NCBI GenBank assembly: GCA_024224295.1
Contig: JAAENN010000228.1
Span: 1-64,000, forward strand
DNA length: 64,000 bases
Direction: 5' to 3'
DNA from: Shimia sp.
Lineage (GTDB): Bacteria > Pseudomonadota > Alphaproteobacteria > Rhodobacterales > Rhodobacteraceae
Shown: piece by piece, positions 46,700-55,572 of the stretch
Layout: each line of letters begins with the position of its first letter
Position numbering within the stretch: the stretch's first letter is position 1
Program-made: the position numbers and the translations under genes
Notes under the pieces: model-generated
The model's database searches: none
Seen by the model: the letters and a program-made list of their open reading frames with translations, nothing else
What the model was told of the DNA's origin: nothing

Positions 46700-48007
46700 A
46701 TGACCCGTGAATATCTCAAGAAAGCCACCTTGACTGCGCGCAGCGGTGCGTCGGACGTCAATGATATTGTTCAGGGAATTCTGAGTGATATCGAAGAGGG
46801 CGGCGATGCAAAGGCGCTCGAATATGCTGCCAAGTTCGACAAATATGAAGGTAGCGTCCTTCTGAGTGATGCAGAGATCCAGGCCGCAATCGCGGCGGTT
46901 CCAGAAAAACTGAAACGCGACATCGAGTTCAGTCATGGCAACGTCAAACGCTTTGCGGAAGCCCAGAAAGCCTCCATGACCGACATTGCCGTTGAAGTGG
47001 TTCCCGGGATGACCGCGGGCCAAAAGATGATCCCGGTGGATGCCGCTGGCTGTTATGTGCCTGGTGGGCGCTACAGCCACATTGCCAGTGCCATTATGAC
47101 CGTGACAACCGCCAAGGTCGCCGGATGCAAGCATATCGTTGCGTGCTCGCCGCCCCGTCCCGGAGTTGGGGTTGCTCCCGCCATCGTCTATGCGGCGCAT
47201 ATATGCGGCGCCGACAAAATCATGGCCATGGGCGGTGTCCAAGGGGTTGCCGCAATGACCTTCGGCCTCTTTGGTTTGCCGAAAGCCAACATACTTGTGG
47301 GACCGGGCAATCAGTTTGTCGCCGAAGCCAAGCGCATCCTTTTTGGCCGCGTTGGCATTGATATGATTGCTGGCCCAACTGATAGCCTCATTCTTGCAGA
47401 TGCGTCCGCAGATCCCATGGTGGTTGCCACCGATCTCGTTGGGCAAGCGGAGCACGGCTATAACTCTCCGGTCTGGCTGGTGACGGACAATCGCTCTTTG
47501 GCGGAAGAAGTGATGCGCCTCGTGCCCGTTTTGATTGATGATCTACCTGAGGTGAACCGTGACAACGCAACGGCTGCATGGCGGGACTATGCTGAGGTCA
47601 TCCTTTGCGCGGACCGGGACGAGATGGCAGCGACGTCTGATGACTACGCGCCGGAGCATTTGACGGTGATGGCTGGTGATCTTGATTGGTGGCTGGATCG
47701 ATTGACCTGTTACGGCTCACTATTCCTTGGGGAAGAGACAACCGTGGCCTTCGGCGACAAAGCTTCCGGCACCAATCACGTGCTACCGACAAGTAGGGCC
47801 GCAACCTATACAGGCGGCTTGAGTGTCCACAAGTACATGAAGATCGTGACCTGGCAGCGCTCCACCGCTGATGCCATGAAGCCTATTGCAGAAGCCACCG
47901 CCCGGATTTCTCGCTTGGAAGGCATGGAGGCCCATGCACGGACTGCCGACATTCGGCTCGCCAAATATTTCCCCGGTGAAAACTTCGATTTGACAGCGGA
48001 AGATTGA
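46700..48007 (+). CDS. hpsN: dihydroxypropanesulfonate 3-dehydrogenase (sulfolactate-forming)
   Basis: 435 aa member of the histidinol dehydrogenase family. HpsN proteins oxidise (R)-2,3-dihydroxypropane-1-sulfonate to (R)-sulfolactate in two NAD+-dependent steps. Conserved zinc and catalytic residues are visible: Gln249 and His252 (GQAEHG), Glu319-His320 (YAPEHL), and the later SGTNHVLPT and EAHARTAD. It is not a biosynthetic hisD by context: no his genes are near, and TRAP, dehydrogenase and sulfo-lyase genes flank it. It overlaps the next gene by four bases. Confidence 0.88.
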   Translation: MTREYLKKATLTARSGASDVNDIVQGILSDIEEGGDAKALEYAAKFDKYEGSVLLSDAEIQAAIAAVPEKLKRDIEFSHGNVKRFAEAQKASMTDIAVEVVPGMTAGQKMIPVDAAGCYVPGGRYSHIASAIMTVTTAKVAGCKHIVACSPPRPGVGVAPAIVYAAHICGADKIMAMGGVQGVAAMTFGLFGLPKANILVGPGNQFVAEAKRILFGRVGIDMIAGPTDSLILADASADPMVVATDLVGQAEHGYNSPVWLVTDNRSLAEEVMRLVPVLIDDLPEVNRDNATAAWRDYAEVILCADRDEMAATSDDYAPEHLTVMAGDLDWWLDRLTCYGSLFLGEETTVAFGDKASGTNHVLPTSRAATYTGGLSVHKYMKIVTWQRSTADAMKPIAEATARISRLEGMEAHARTADIRLAKYFPGENFDLTAED

Positions 48008-48753
48008 TCAAACCTGTGGCCTATCTTCCTAATCTCAATGGACATGTTGCGCTTGTCACTGGGGCCAGTTCCGGCCTTGGATGCCGCGCGGCAGAGGTTC
48101 TGTCCCAAGCGGGAGCCCAAGTCGTCGGGGTGGCTCGGCGGGCGGATGCGCTTAACGAATTGAAACAGGTCCACGCCCTGCCCTGGGATCTTTCGGACCG
48201 CGACGGGCTGGGCGACTTAGCCAAGGCGGCAGCAGAGCCGTTTGGACAACCTGACATCGTGGTGCACGCGGCCGGAATCAACACCCGAGAACCGGCGGAT
48301 GAAGTGTCAGCCGAGGGTTGGGACGTTACCATTCAACTCAATTTGGCGGTCCCATTTTTCCTGTCACAGCACCTTGTGCCAAGCATGAAAGCCAAGGGGT
48401 GGGGGCGCATCGTCAACTTTGCGTCTCTACAGTCGAGCCGCGCCTTTCCAGGTGGGCTGAGTTACGGAGCCTCCAAGGGGGGTGTGGCACAGCTTACCAG
48501 GGCAATGGCGGAGGCTTGGTCTGCGAGCGGCATTTGCGTGAATGCTATCGGTCCCGGTTTCTTTCGAACAGAACTCACCGCGGCAGTATTTGACGATCCT
48601 GAACGCGCGGCTCGCAACGCGGCGCAAACCTGCGTTGGGAGAAACGGTGAGCCTGAGGACATCGATGGTCCATTGATGTTCTTTTGCTCGGATGCCTGCG
48701 CCTACGTGACCGGACAGGTTCTAATGGTCGACGGAGGATTCACAGCGAAATGA
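48004..48753 (+). CDS. hpsO: short-chain dehydrogenase, HpsO-like
   Basis: 249 aa SDR. NAD(P) loop GASSGLG near 17-23, HAAGIN, and catalytic Tyr-Lys in YGASK near 154-158. In hps clusters the HpsO enzyme, with HpsP, interconverts the two enantiomers of dihydroxypropanesulfonate through a keto intermediate so that all of it can reach HpsN. The start is TTG at 48004, in a TTGA overlap with hpsN; a GTG at 48016 is an alternative. The overlap with hpsP is ATGA. Confidence 0.83.
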   Translation: MIKPVAYLPNLNGHVALVTGASSGLGCRAAEVLSQAGAQVVGVARRADALNELKQVHALPWDLSDRDGLGDLAKAAAEPFGQPDIVVHAAGINTREPADEVSAEGWDVTIQLNLAVPFFLSQHLVPSMKAKGWGRIVNFASLQSSRAFPGGLSYGASKGGVAQLTRAMAEAWSASGICVNAIGPGFFRTELTAAVFDDPERAARNAAQTCVGRNGEPEDIDGPLMFFCSDACAYVTGQVLMVDGGFTAK

Positions 48754-49712
48754 AAGCTCTTGTCTATACCGGCGTTGAGTCACTCGAGTATCGAGATGTT
48801 TCAGATCCTGCGGTGGATCATGACGAAACAGTGGTACACATTGACAGTGTTGGAATTTGTGGCTCAGACATGCACGCATTCTTGGGGCATGATGAGCGGC
48901 GGCCAGCGCCGTTGATCCTCGGGCATGAAGGCGCCGGTGTGACCTCGAACGGGCGACGAGTGACGATCAACCCGCTTGTGACGGATCCCAGCAGTGCCGC
49001 AAGCCGGTCAGGGCGAGAAAACCTGTGTCCGTCGAGGCAGATTATTTCTATGCCTCCCCGCGAAGGCGCCTTTGCCGATCAGGTTGCCATTCCAGAGCGC
49101 AATTTGGTTGAGCTGCCTGACCACATCTCTTTCGAACAGGCTGCGCTTGCGGAACCGATTGCTGTCAGTTGGCACGCCGTGCGGTTGGGACTTGCTGCCT
49201 TGCATCCAACAGACCAACGGCGTGCGCATGTGCTTGGCGGTGGAGCCATCGGAGTTGCGGCAGCGCTGGCATTAAAGGCCATGGGCGTGGAAGAGGTTAC
49301 GTTGTCAGAACCCAATGCCGCTCGCGCAGAATACTTGCGAAAGGTCTGCGGCATCAACGTTGTCGCAGAGCCAGAAAAAAATGTCCCGCTAGTGATTGAT
49401 GCTGTGGGGTTTGCATCCACAAGAGCGGCGGCCTGTTCGGTTGTCAGTCCTGGGGGGGTAATCCTTCACATCGGCCTCGGCAGTTCTGAAGGGGGGCTGG
49501 ATATCCGGCGTATCACGCTTCAGGAAATCACCCTTATCGGCACTTACACCTACACGGCTCAGGACTTTCGCGACACCTGTATGGCGATGTTTGACGGGCG
49601 CCTTGGCGCGCTCGACTGGTTTGAAACCCGCGCGCTTATCGATGGAGCCGCGGCTTTTGACGACCTTCGTGCAGGCAAAACACACGCCCCCAAAATCATT
49701 CTTAAACCATGA
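48750..49712 (+). CDS. hpsP: zinc-type alcohol dehydrogenase family protein, HpsP-like
   Basis: 320 aa medium-chain dehydrogenase beginning at the ATG overlapping hpsO. Catalytic zinc ligands are present (CGSDMHAFLGH and GHEGAG). The structural zinc loop is degenerate. Where the family has Cys-x2-Cys-x2-Cys-x7-Cys before GRENLC, this protein reads D-P-S-S-A-A-S-R-S-G, keeping only the last cysteine. The Rossmann part has LGGGAIGVAAALA. It is shorter than usual (about 340). The assigned role is the partner of HpsO in enantiomer interconversion, from position and family. Confidence 0.83.
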   Translation: MKALVYTGVESLEYRDVSDPAVDHDETVVHIDSVGICGSDMHAFLGHDERRPAPLILGHEGAGVTSNGRRVTINPLVTDPSSAASRSGRENLCPSRQIISMPPREGAFADQVAIPERNLVELPDHISFEQAALAEPIAVSWHAVRLGLAALHPTDQRRAHVLGGGAIGVAAALALKAMGVEEVTLSEPNAARAEYLRKVCGINVVAEPEKNVPLVIDAVGFASTRAAACSVVSPGGVILHIGLGSSEGGLDIRRITLQEITLIGTYTYTAQDFRDTCMAMFDGRLGALDWFETRALIDGAAAFDDLRAGKTHAPKIILKP

Positions 49713-49729
49713 CGAAATCGGAGAACTAA

Positions 49730-50035
49730 ATGTCAAATCCAGCACCCAATGAAATACCGCACCTGCTGGTGCATGAGGAGGCCGACAACGTTGGCGTTGT
49801 GGTGGTCGAAGGTCTGACCGCAGGCACGGACATGCTTTGCTGTATCACACATGACAATTCCACTTTCCGTCTAACAGCAGGGGACGACGTGCCGATTGGG
49901 CACAAGATCGCGCTGGCCGACCTGAAAGACGGAGGCACCGCAATCAAATACGGAGAAGATATTGGCAAGATCATCGCCGACATCCCCCAAGGTGCGCACG
50001 TCCACACTCACAATTGCAAAACCAAACGCTGGTAA
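49730..50035 (+). CDS. suyA: (2R)-sulfolactate sulfo-lyase small subunit
   Basis: 101 aa SAF-domain protein of the UxaA N-terminal type. AATCGGAGAACTAA precedes the ATG and supplies the ribosome site. SuyA pairs with SuyB to cleave (R)-sulfolactate to pyruvate and sulfite. The family also includes altronate and galactarate dehydratases; the sulfonate context and the adjacent SuyB-length subunit decide the call. It ends 13 bp before suyB. Confidence 0.87.
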   Translation: MSNPAPNEIPHLLVHEEADNVGVVVVEGLTAGTDMLCCITHDNSTFRLTAGDDVPIGHKIALADLKDGGTAIKYGEDIGKIIADIPQGAHVHTHNCKTKRW

Positions 50036-50048
50036 GGAGCCTGACACC

Positions 50049-51230
50049 ATGGCATCGAAGTATTCCAACATCACCTTCCAGGGGTTCCGTCGCGAAAATG
50101 GCCGCGTGGGCGTACGCAACCACGTGATCATCTTGCCGGTAGACGACATTTCAAATGCAGCGTGCGAGGCTGTGGCAAACAACGTCAAGGGCACTATGGC
50201 AATCCCGCATGCCTATGGTCGCCTGCAATTTGGCGAAGATCTGGAAACACATTTCCGCACCATAATTGGCACGGGTGCCAATCCAAATATTCACTCGGTT
50301 GTTGTGATCGGGATTGAGCCTGAATGGACCAAACGCATCGCGGACGGAATTCGGACCACGGGCAAGGAAGTCGCTGAATTCTCCATTGAGCAGAAGGGCG
50401 ACTTTGAGACCATCCGGGCCGCATCCTGGGCGGCGAAGGATTTTGTGCACAAAGCCACGGAAATTCAGCGCGAAGAGTGTTCTATCGCCGAACTTTGGGT
50501 GTCCACCAAATGCGGGGAGAGTGACACAACCACTGGCCTCGGATCCTGTCCAACAGTTGGGAACATGTATGACAAACTGCTCCCCGAGGGGATTACCGGG
50601 TTCTTTGGTGAAACTTCCGAGATCACTGGTGCAGAACACATCTGTCAGAAGCGCGCGATCAACGAGGAGGTTGGTGAGCGTTGGTATAAGATGTGGAAGG
50701 CCTATCAGGACGATGTCATCTTTGCGCACCAGACTGATGACCTTAGTGATAGCCAGCCAACCAAAGGCAATATCTTGGGCGGCTTGACAACAATTGAGGA
50801 AAAGGCGCTCGGAAACCTCGAGAAGATTGGCCGAACGTCACGGTATATCGATATTCTTGAACCTGCTGAACAGCCAAGCTCCGGTGACGGTCTGTATTTC
50901 ATGGACAGCTCATCGGCTGCCGCGGAATGTGTGACATTAATGGCCGCAGGTGGCGCGGTTATTCACACCTTCCCTACGGGGCAAGGCAATGTGGTAGGCA
51001 ACCCGATCGTGCCTGTGATCAAGATCACTGCAAACCCACGCACAGTCCGCACTATGGGCGAGCATGTGGATGTGGATGTGTCTGGCATCCTTCGAAGGGA
51101 GCAGACAATTGACGAGGCCGGAGACGAGCTTATCGAGATGATCCGCCGCACGGCCAATGGTCGCAATACCGCTGCAGAAGCTCTGGGGCATCGGGAGTTC
51201 TCGATGACCAAACTGTACCGCAGTGCTTAA
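50049..51230 (+). CDS. suyB: (2R)-sulfolactate sulfo-lyase large subunit
   Basis: 393 aa from the ATG at 50049; the frame opens earlier at 49962 inside suyA and is rejected. UxaA C-terminal-type lyase: [19 protein letters not shown] at the start, [22 protein letters not shown] with cysteines probably binding an iron or Fe-S centre, and [19 protein letters not shown]. Together with SuyA it releases sulfite and pyruvate. No sulfite dehydrogenase is encoded nearby, which fits export by the transporter two genes downstream. Confidence 0.88.
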   Translation: MASKYSNITFQGFRRENGRVGVRNHVIILPVDDISNAACEAVANNVKGTMAIPHAYGRLQFGEDLETHFRTIIGTGANPNIHSVVVIGIEPEWTKRIADGIRTTGKEVAEFSIEQKGDFETIRAASWAAKDFVHKATEIQREECSIAELWVSTKCGESDTTTGLGSCPTVGNMYDKLLPEGITGFFGETSEITGAEHICQKRAINEEVGERWYKMWKAYQDDVIFAHQTDDLSDSQPTKGNILGGLTTIEEKALGNLEKIGRTSRYIDILEPAEQPSSGDGLYFMDSSSAAAECVTLMAAGGAVIHTFPTGQGNVVGNPIVPVIKITANPRTVRTMGEHVDVDVSGILRREQTIDEAGDELIEMIRRTANGRNTAAEALGHREFSMTKLYRSA

Positions 51231-51293
51231 AAAGTTCTGGCGGCGGCCTATTGCATTCAGCATGGGGCGCCGTTGTTTTGAATTGGGTTTGAC

Positions 51294-52328
51294 ATGACTG
51301 AAATGGTTCGGCTAACGCTCTCGGAAGCCACCTCTCTGTTAAAAACCGTCTTTGAAAGGGCTGGCGCGCGCCCGTCTGTCGCTTCCTGTGTGTCGCGTGC
51401 GCTGGTCGCTGCGGAAAGTGAAGGACAAGTCGGTCATGGATTCAGTCGTGTCGCTGACTATGTGGCACAAGTCCACAGCGGTAAGATCAATGTTGAGGCC
51501 AAGCCCAAGGTGGAGCAACGAGCACCGGCGGCGTTGCATATAAAGGCTGAGAACGGATTTGCGTATCCTGCGCTGGAGGCCGCATTAGAGGCCGGCATCC
51601 CATTGGCACAGGAAATGGGTGTTTCGGTTATGACCATTGGCAACTCGCATCACTGCGGAGCCATGTCCGTTCAGGTCGAACAGATCGCAAATGCTGGGCT
51701 GATCGGTTTGATGGTTGCAAATGCCCCTAAAGCCATCGCGCCCTGGGGGGCGAAAGACCCTGTCTTTGGCACCAACCCAATTGCCTTTGCGACACCCGTG
51801 GCAAACAGCCTCCCTTTGGTGATTGATTTATCGCTCTCCATAGTTGCACGCGGCAAAGTCATGGCTGCGCACAAAGCAGGTAAACCCATTCCGGAAGGCT
51901 GGGCCTTGGACATTCAGGGGCAATCTACCACGGACGCAGGAGCGGCATTGGAGGGCACTATGCTGCCGATTGGTGAAGCCAAAGGAACCGCGCTGGCGCT
52001 CATGGTCGAAATTCTTGCCGCGGCTCTGTCCGGCAGTTCTTTTAGTCGCGACGCGGGTTCTTTCTTCACCTCAGACGGCGATTTTCCCAATGTCGGTCAG
52101 ACCCTCATTGCCATTCATCCGTCCAACGACACCGAGTTTGGCCAACGTGTGGCAGGGTTGCTTGAAACCATCTCATCCTTAGAGGGCGCGCGCCTGCCCG
52201 GTGCTCGTCGTCGATTGGCTATCTTGTTGGCTGAGAGGCATGGATTGAAAGTACCCATGCACCTCTACCAACAGGTCCACCAACTGGCAGGCATGCCAAC
52301 ACAACCGATATGCGTGACAGAGTGTTGA
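51294..52328 (+). CDS. comC: LDH2-family dehydrogenase, ComC-like
   Basis: 344 aa member of the malate/L-lactate dehydrogenase (LDH2/MDH2) family, NAD(P)H-dependent. GHGFSRVADYV and GNSHHCGAMSVQVE are family motifs. In sulfonate clusters the ComC protein interconverts sulfopyruvate and (R)-sulfolactate, which lets sulfopyruvate or (S)-sulfolactate enter the same route. Function is inferred from the neighbouring suyAB and suyZ-like genes. Its end overlaps the exporter gene by 19 bases. Confidence 0.82.
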   Translation: MTEMVRLTLSEATSLLKTVFERAGARPSVASCVSRALVAAESEGQVGHGFSRVADYVAQVHSGKINVEAKPKVEQRAPAALHIKAENGFAYPALEAALEAGIPLAQEMGVSVMTIGNSHHCGAMSVQVEQIANAGLIGLMVANAPKAIAPWGAKDPVFGTNPIAFATPVANSLPLVIDLSLSIVARGKVMAAHKAGKPIPEGWALDIQGQSTTDAGAALEGTMLPIGEAKGTALALMVEILAAALSGSSFSRDAGSFFTSDGDFPNVGQTLIAIHPSNDTEFGQRVAGLLETISSLEGARLPGARRRLAILLAERHGLKVPMHLYQQVHQLAGMPTQPICVTEC

Positions 52329-53362
52329 CTGTGACGACAGATATTTCACGGCGAGTTACTTGGCTTCAACAACTCGTGCCGGGCCTTTTGATTGCTTGGG
52401 TCATAGCCTTGGCAAGCCAGTTCATTTCGGAACACTACGGCGCCCTGGCAATGCTACTGGCGCTGCTTTTTGGCATTAGTTTGAATTTTTTTGGGGACCA
52501 CCCCGAGTGCAGTGAGGGGGTCTCCTTTGGTGCTCGCAGTGTACTGCGGCTCGGAGTTGCCCTACTGGGACTCCGCATCAGCTTTGACATGATTTGGACT
52601 TTGGGCTGGCCAGTTGTTGGGCTGGTCGTTGCAATGGTGCCGACTACGATTGCGTTTGGCTTGATTGTGTCTCAGTTTTTTGGGTTCAAATTCCGTTTTG
52701 CGTTCCTTTCCGCAGGCGCGGTTGCTATTTGCGGTGCCTCAGCGGCCATCGCGATTGCCGCAATCCTGCCAAAAGACGCTAAATCTGAGGACCGTCTTGT
52801 TTTTACGGTGGTTGGCGTCACCCTGTTATCGACGTTTGCCATGATCACCTATCCGATGTTTAGCCAATACGTCGGGTTTAATGACCAAACGGCCGGCATC
52901 TACTTAGGCGCGACCATTCACGACGTGGCGCAAGTTGTTGGCGCTGGATTCTCAATTTCACCGGAACCCGGCGAAACTGCAACTTTGGTCAAGTTGCTGC
53001 GCGTTGCCATGCTGGCGCCAGTCATTGTCGTTGTCTCTTTGCTTTTGCGAGGAAGAACTGATCCGGCAACAGACATAGAACGCCCACCTGTCATTCCTGT
53101 ATTTGTTCTGGGGTTTCTCGCCCTCGCCACTCTTAATTCTGCTATGGTCTTACCCGAAGTCTTGCTGACTTTTGTTGCCACCGGCTCGCAATGGCTACTG
53201 TTGACCGCGATCGCAGCGGTAGGGCTAAAGACAAAGCCCGCCGAGGTGTTAAAAGTCGGGCGCGCAGCGGCAGGGTTGCTTGCGGTTGAGACGCTGTTTC
53301 TTGCCGTGTTCGTTGCAGTTGCACTTTCCGTTCTACCTCTAGACGTCACTTCAACCCACTAA
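52310..53362 (+). CDS. suyZ: YeiH/UPF0324-type putative sulfite/sulfate exporter
   Basis: 350 aa with about ten predicted helices. LLFGISLNFFGDHPECSEG, SVLRLGVALLGLRI, GAVAICGASAAIAIAA and GATIHDVAQVVGAG mark the putative sulfate exporter family. It should remove sulfite, or sulfate formed from it, released by SuyAB. Starts are possible at 52310 (ATG, chosen), 52322 (GTG) or 52331 (GTG, after the comC stop). The chosen start gives a 19-base overlap. Confidence 0.83.
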   Translation: MRDRVLTVTTDISRRVTWLQQLVPGLLIAWVIALASQFISEHYGALAMLLALLFGISLNFFGDHPECSEGVSFGARSVLRLGVALLGLRISFDMIWTLGWPVVGLVVAMVPTTIAFGLIVSQFFGFKFRFAFLSAGAVAICGASAAIAIAAILPKDAKSEDRLVFTVVGVTLLSTFAMITYPMFSQYVGFNDQTAGIYLGATIHDVAQVVGAGFSISPEPGETATLVKLLRVAMLAPVIVVVSLLLRGRTDPATDIERPPVIPVFVLGFLALATLNSAMVLPEVLLTFVATGSQWLLLTAIAAVGLKTKPAEVLKVGRAAAGLLAVETLFLAVFVAVALSVLPLDVTSTH

Positions 53363-53373
53363 GGAGAGCTCGC

Positions 53374-53784
53374 ATGTATGAATCTATTCTGATCCCAGTC
53401 GCGATTGATCATGAGGAATTGGTTAAAGACAAGATTGGTACCGCACGTAAGGTTCTGGCGCCGGGTGGAAAAATCACTTTGCTTACTGTGCTTGAGCAAA
53501 TTCCAGGGTTCACCGCCGAGTTCGTCACGGTGAAGTCTGAAAACCACCTCACGGATAAAATCATGGCGAAACTAAAGTCGCTTGCGGAAGGGCACAGCGA
53601 TATAGATTGTAATGTCACAACCGGTAAGCCCGGAGTGCGGATCACTGAAGTCGCTCAGGAGATTGGCGCGGATTTGATCATCGTTGGCGCACACCACCCC
53701 TCAGCGAAAGATTATTTCCTTGGGTCGACAGCTGCGCGAGTCTCTCGAAGAGCGACTTGCTCTGTGCTTGTCCAACGCAGTTGA
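53374..53784 (+). CDS. UspA-family protein
   Basis: 136 aa single universal-stress domain. The ATP-binding signature is recognisable at GAHHPSAKDYFLGSTAARV near 110-128, although the first glycine is followed by Ala-His-His. UspA proteins often accompany transporters and may sense ATP or energy state. It lies 11 bp after the exporter gene, so it is probably co-transcribed with the sulfonate operon. Confidence 0.88.
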   Translation: MYESILIPVAIDHEELVKDKIGTARKVLAPGGKITLLTVLEQIPGFTAEFVTVKSENHLTDKIMAKLKSLAEGHSDIDCNVTTGKPGVRITEVAQEIGADLIIVGAHHPSAKDYFLGSTAARVSRRATCSVLVQRS

Positions 53785-53813
53785 GCTGACAAGTCTGACG
53801 GAGCTCTTGAAGC

Positions 53814-54722
53814 ATGGCAAAGATACAAAAACCGGGGCGAAGTGCACAGAAGGAGAACTCTGTAGCGACGGTCGGACAAGGGGATGGGTCGACCTTATCG
53901 GATCAGCCATATGACGGCCGCCGTCTCTCCTACGCGCATACTTTCACCAGTCCCGTACAACAACGCGCTATTCAAGCCATCGAACTCGCAACGGCCAAAA
54001 TGAGTCTGTTACGTAAAATTCGGCGATTTGAGGCACTGGGCGTGCCGCATGGTCAGGCATTTTGGGCGCAGGCACTGGAAGCAATGGGCATCGATATTGA
54101 AACCCCCCAGGAAGAAATTGACCGGATCCCCGAAACCGGTCCAGTTGTTATCACGGCAAATCACCCTCACGGTCTCGTTGATGGCATGGTTCTTGCCGAA
54201 CTCATTGGCCGTGTACGAACAGACTACAAAATTCTCACACGGTCTCTTCTCACAGGTGTTGGCGAAATCGATGAGTTCATGATCCCTGTTCCATTTGCAC
54301 ATGATCCCGAGGCATTGGACAAGAGCTTGGTGATGCGACAGGAAGCGATGGAGCATTTAAAAAATGGCGGATTGGTCGCGCTTTTTCCAGCCGGTGTGGT
54401 CGCGTCATCGGATCGCTGGCTTGGCCCCGCTGTGGAGCGCCCCTGGAGTGCCTTTACAGCCAAGATGATACAAAGATCCAACGCAACAGTGGTGCCTGTC
54501 AGGTTTCCTGGCCAGAACAGTCGCGCATATCAGATTGCAAGCTTGACTTCTCAGACCGTACGCCAAGGTTTGTTGTTATTTGAAGTTAAACACGCTCTTA
54601 ACAAATCACAGCGCCCCCATGTTGGTAATCATATCCATCCGTCAGATATCAAGGCGTGGGCGGGTGACCCAATGGGCTTAATAAACTGGCTAAGAAAAAG
54701 AACGCTTGGATTGGGAATCTAA
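53814..54722 (+). CDS. PlsC-type acyltransferase at end of sulfonate operon
   Basis: 302 aa, an acyltransferase of the 1-acyl-glycerol-3-phosphate type. The motif NHPHGLVDG near 115-123 corresponds to the NHxxxxD motif I region, and LFPAGVVASS corresponds to motif III (E/FPxGT). A long N-terminal section of about 90 residues precedes the domain, and no clear membrane helix is seen. It follows the UspA gene by 29 bp and seems to be the last operon gene. Its acceptor is unknown; a sulfonate-derived lipid is a possibility but is not shown. Confidence 0.84.
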   Translation: MAKIQKPGRSAQKENSVATVGQGDGSTLSDQPYDGRRLSYAHTFTSPVQQRAIQAIELATAKMSLLRKIRRFEALGVPHGQAFWAQALEAMGIDIETPQEEIDRIPETGPVVITANHPHGLVDGMVLAELIGRVRTDYKILTRSLLTGVGEIDEFMIPVPFAHDPEALDKSLVMRQEAMEHLKNGGLVALFPAGVVASSDRWLGPAVERPWSAFTAKMIQRSNATVVPVRFPGQNSRAYQIASLTSQTVRQGLLLFEVKHALNKSQRPHVGNHIHPSDIKAWAGDPMGLINWLRKRTLGLGI

Positions 54723-54954
54723 GTCGAATTTGAGACGGGACGCCAGCTAATATGACAACGAGAATTGTAACTATCTTGCCAACTCCACATTGAGTAGCCG
54801 ACGTATTTCTTCCAGTTTCGCACCACCCCGTTTAGCAGGACGGTAAGCTCTTTCTGCTTCTCACTACACGGGAGTGACCGTCTCATTTTCCAGCAAACTC
54901 TCTGGTGTTCTTTCTCGCAGGCGCGCTCCTAACGTTTACTATATAATTCCATGA

Positions 54955-55417
54955 TTAGACCTCGTGAAAGATCAATCCGCACTACAGGTCTCGTCCGGGA
55001 CAACCCGCAGGAAAGTCCGCGAAGGGAGCAGGCCTAGATCATTCATAGCAAGACACCGAAACCTGACCATTTTGAGCTTACCGAGCGAATGCGGAAATCC
55101 ATTTTGAGGTGGATAGCAGACCCTCTAATGACCAGCACTGAGTTTCTTTGGCCCGGGCGCCTCCATGAACAGCTTCACATGTCGACACGGCTATATGCGC
55201 GTCGGTACAAGACTGGGTGCAATCAGTCGGGCTGGAGCTGAGCGCGTATAGAGCCCATTCCATGCGGCGGACAAAGATCGCGCAGATCGACCGGAGGACC
55301 GGCAACCTGCGTGCTGTTCAGCTCCTACTTTGGCACACCAAAATGGACAGCACAGTCCAATACCTCGGTATCGAGCTGGAAGACGCTTTAGCGATTGCCG
55401 ATGCGGCAGAAATCTAA
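54955..55417 (+). pseudogene. decayed tyrosine recombinase (integrase)
   Basis: The plus strand in two frames carries HFELTERMRKSILRW, then after a frame change HSMRRTKIAQIDRRTGNLRAVQLLL and HTKMDSTVQYLGIELEDAL. These contain the catalytic H-x-x-R, His/Trp and Tyr positions of the C-terminal domain. The N-terminal half is missing and a frameshift is present. It ends with a stop at 55415-55417. The flanking intervals 54723-54954 and 55418-55572 hold nothing recognisable. Confidence 0.7.
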
Positions 55418-55572
55418 AGCCATGGGCCATCTTCACGGACCGTCCTTAGAGCTGCTCAAGAGACCTTTGCCGAAAGACAAATACCAACTTCCCAGGTGCC
55501 GGAAATCGATCTAGTTCGTGGCACTTTTTCTAAGCGGCGGCCGCATTGACCTTAATACAGATCGTCACTCAC

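Noticed and set aside
46700-48007. Histidine biosynthesis hisD
   Set aside because: No other his genes; position between a TRAP sulfonate-type importer and SuyAB-like lyase fits HpsN.
49730-51230. Altronate dehydratase (UxaA halves)
   Set aside because: The family is the same, but hexuronate genes are absent and dehydrogenases and exporter match the sulfolactate pathway.
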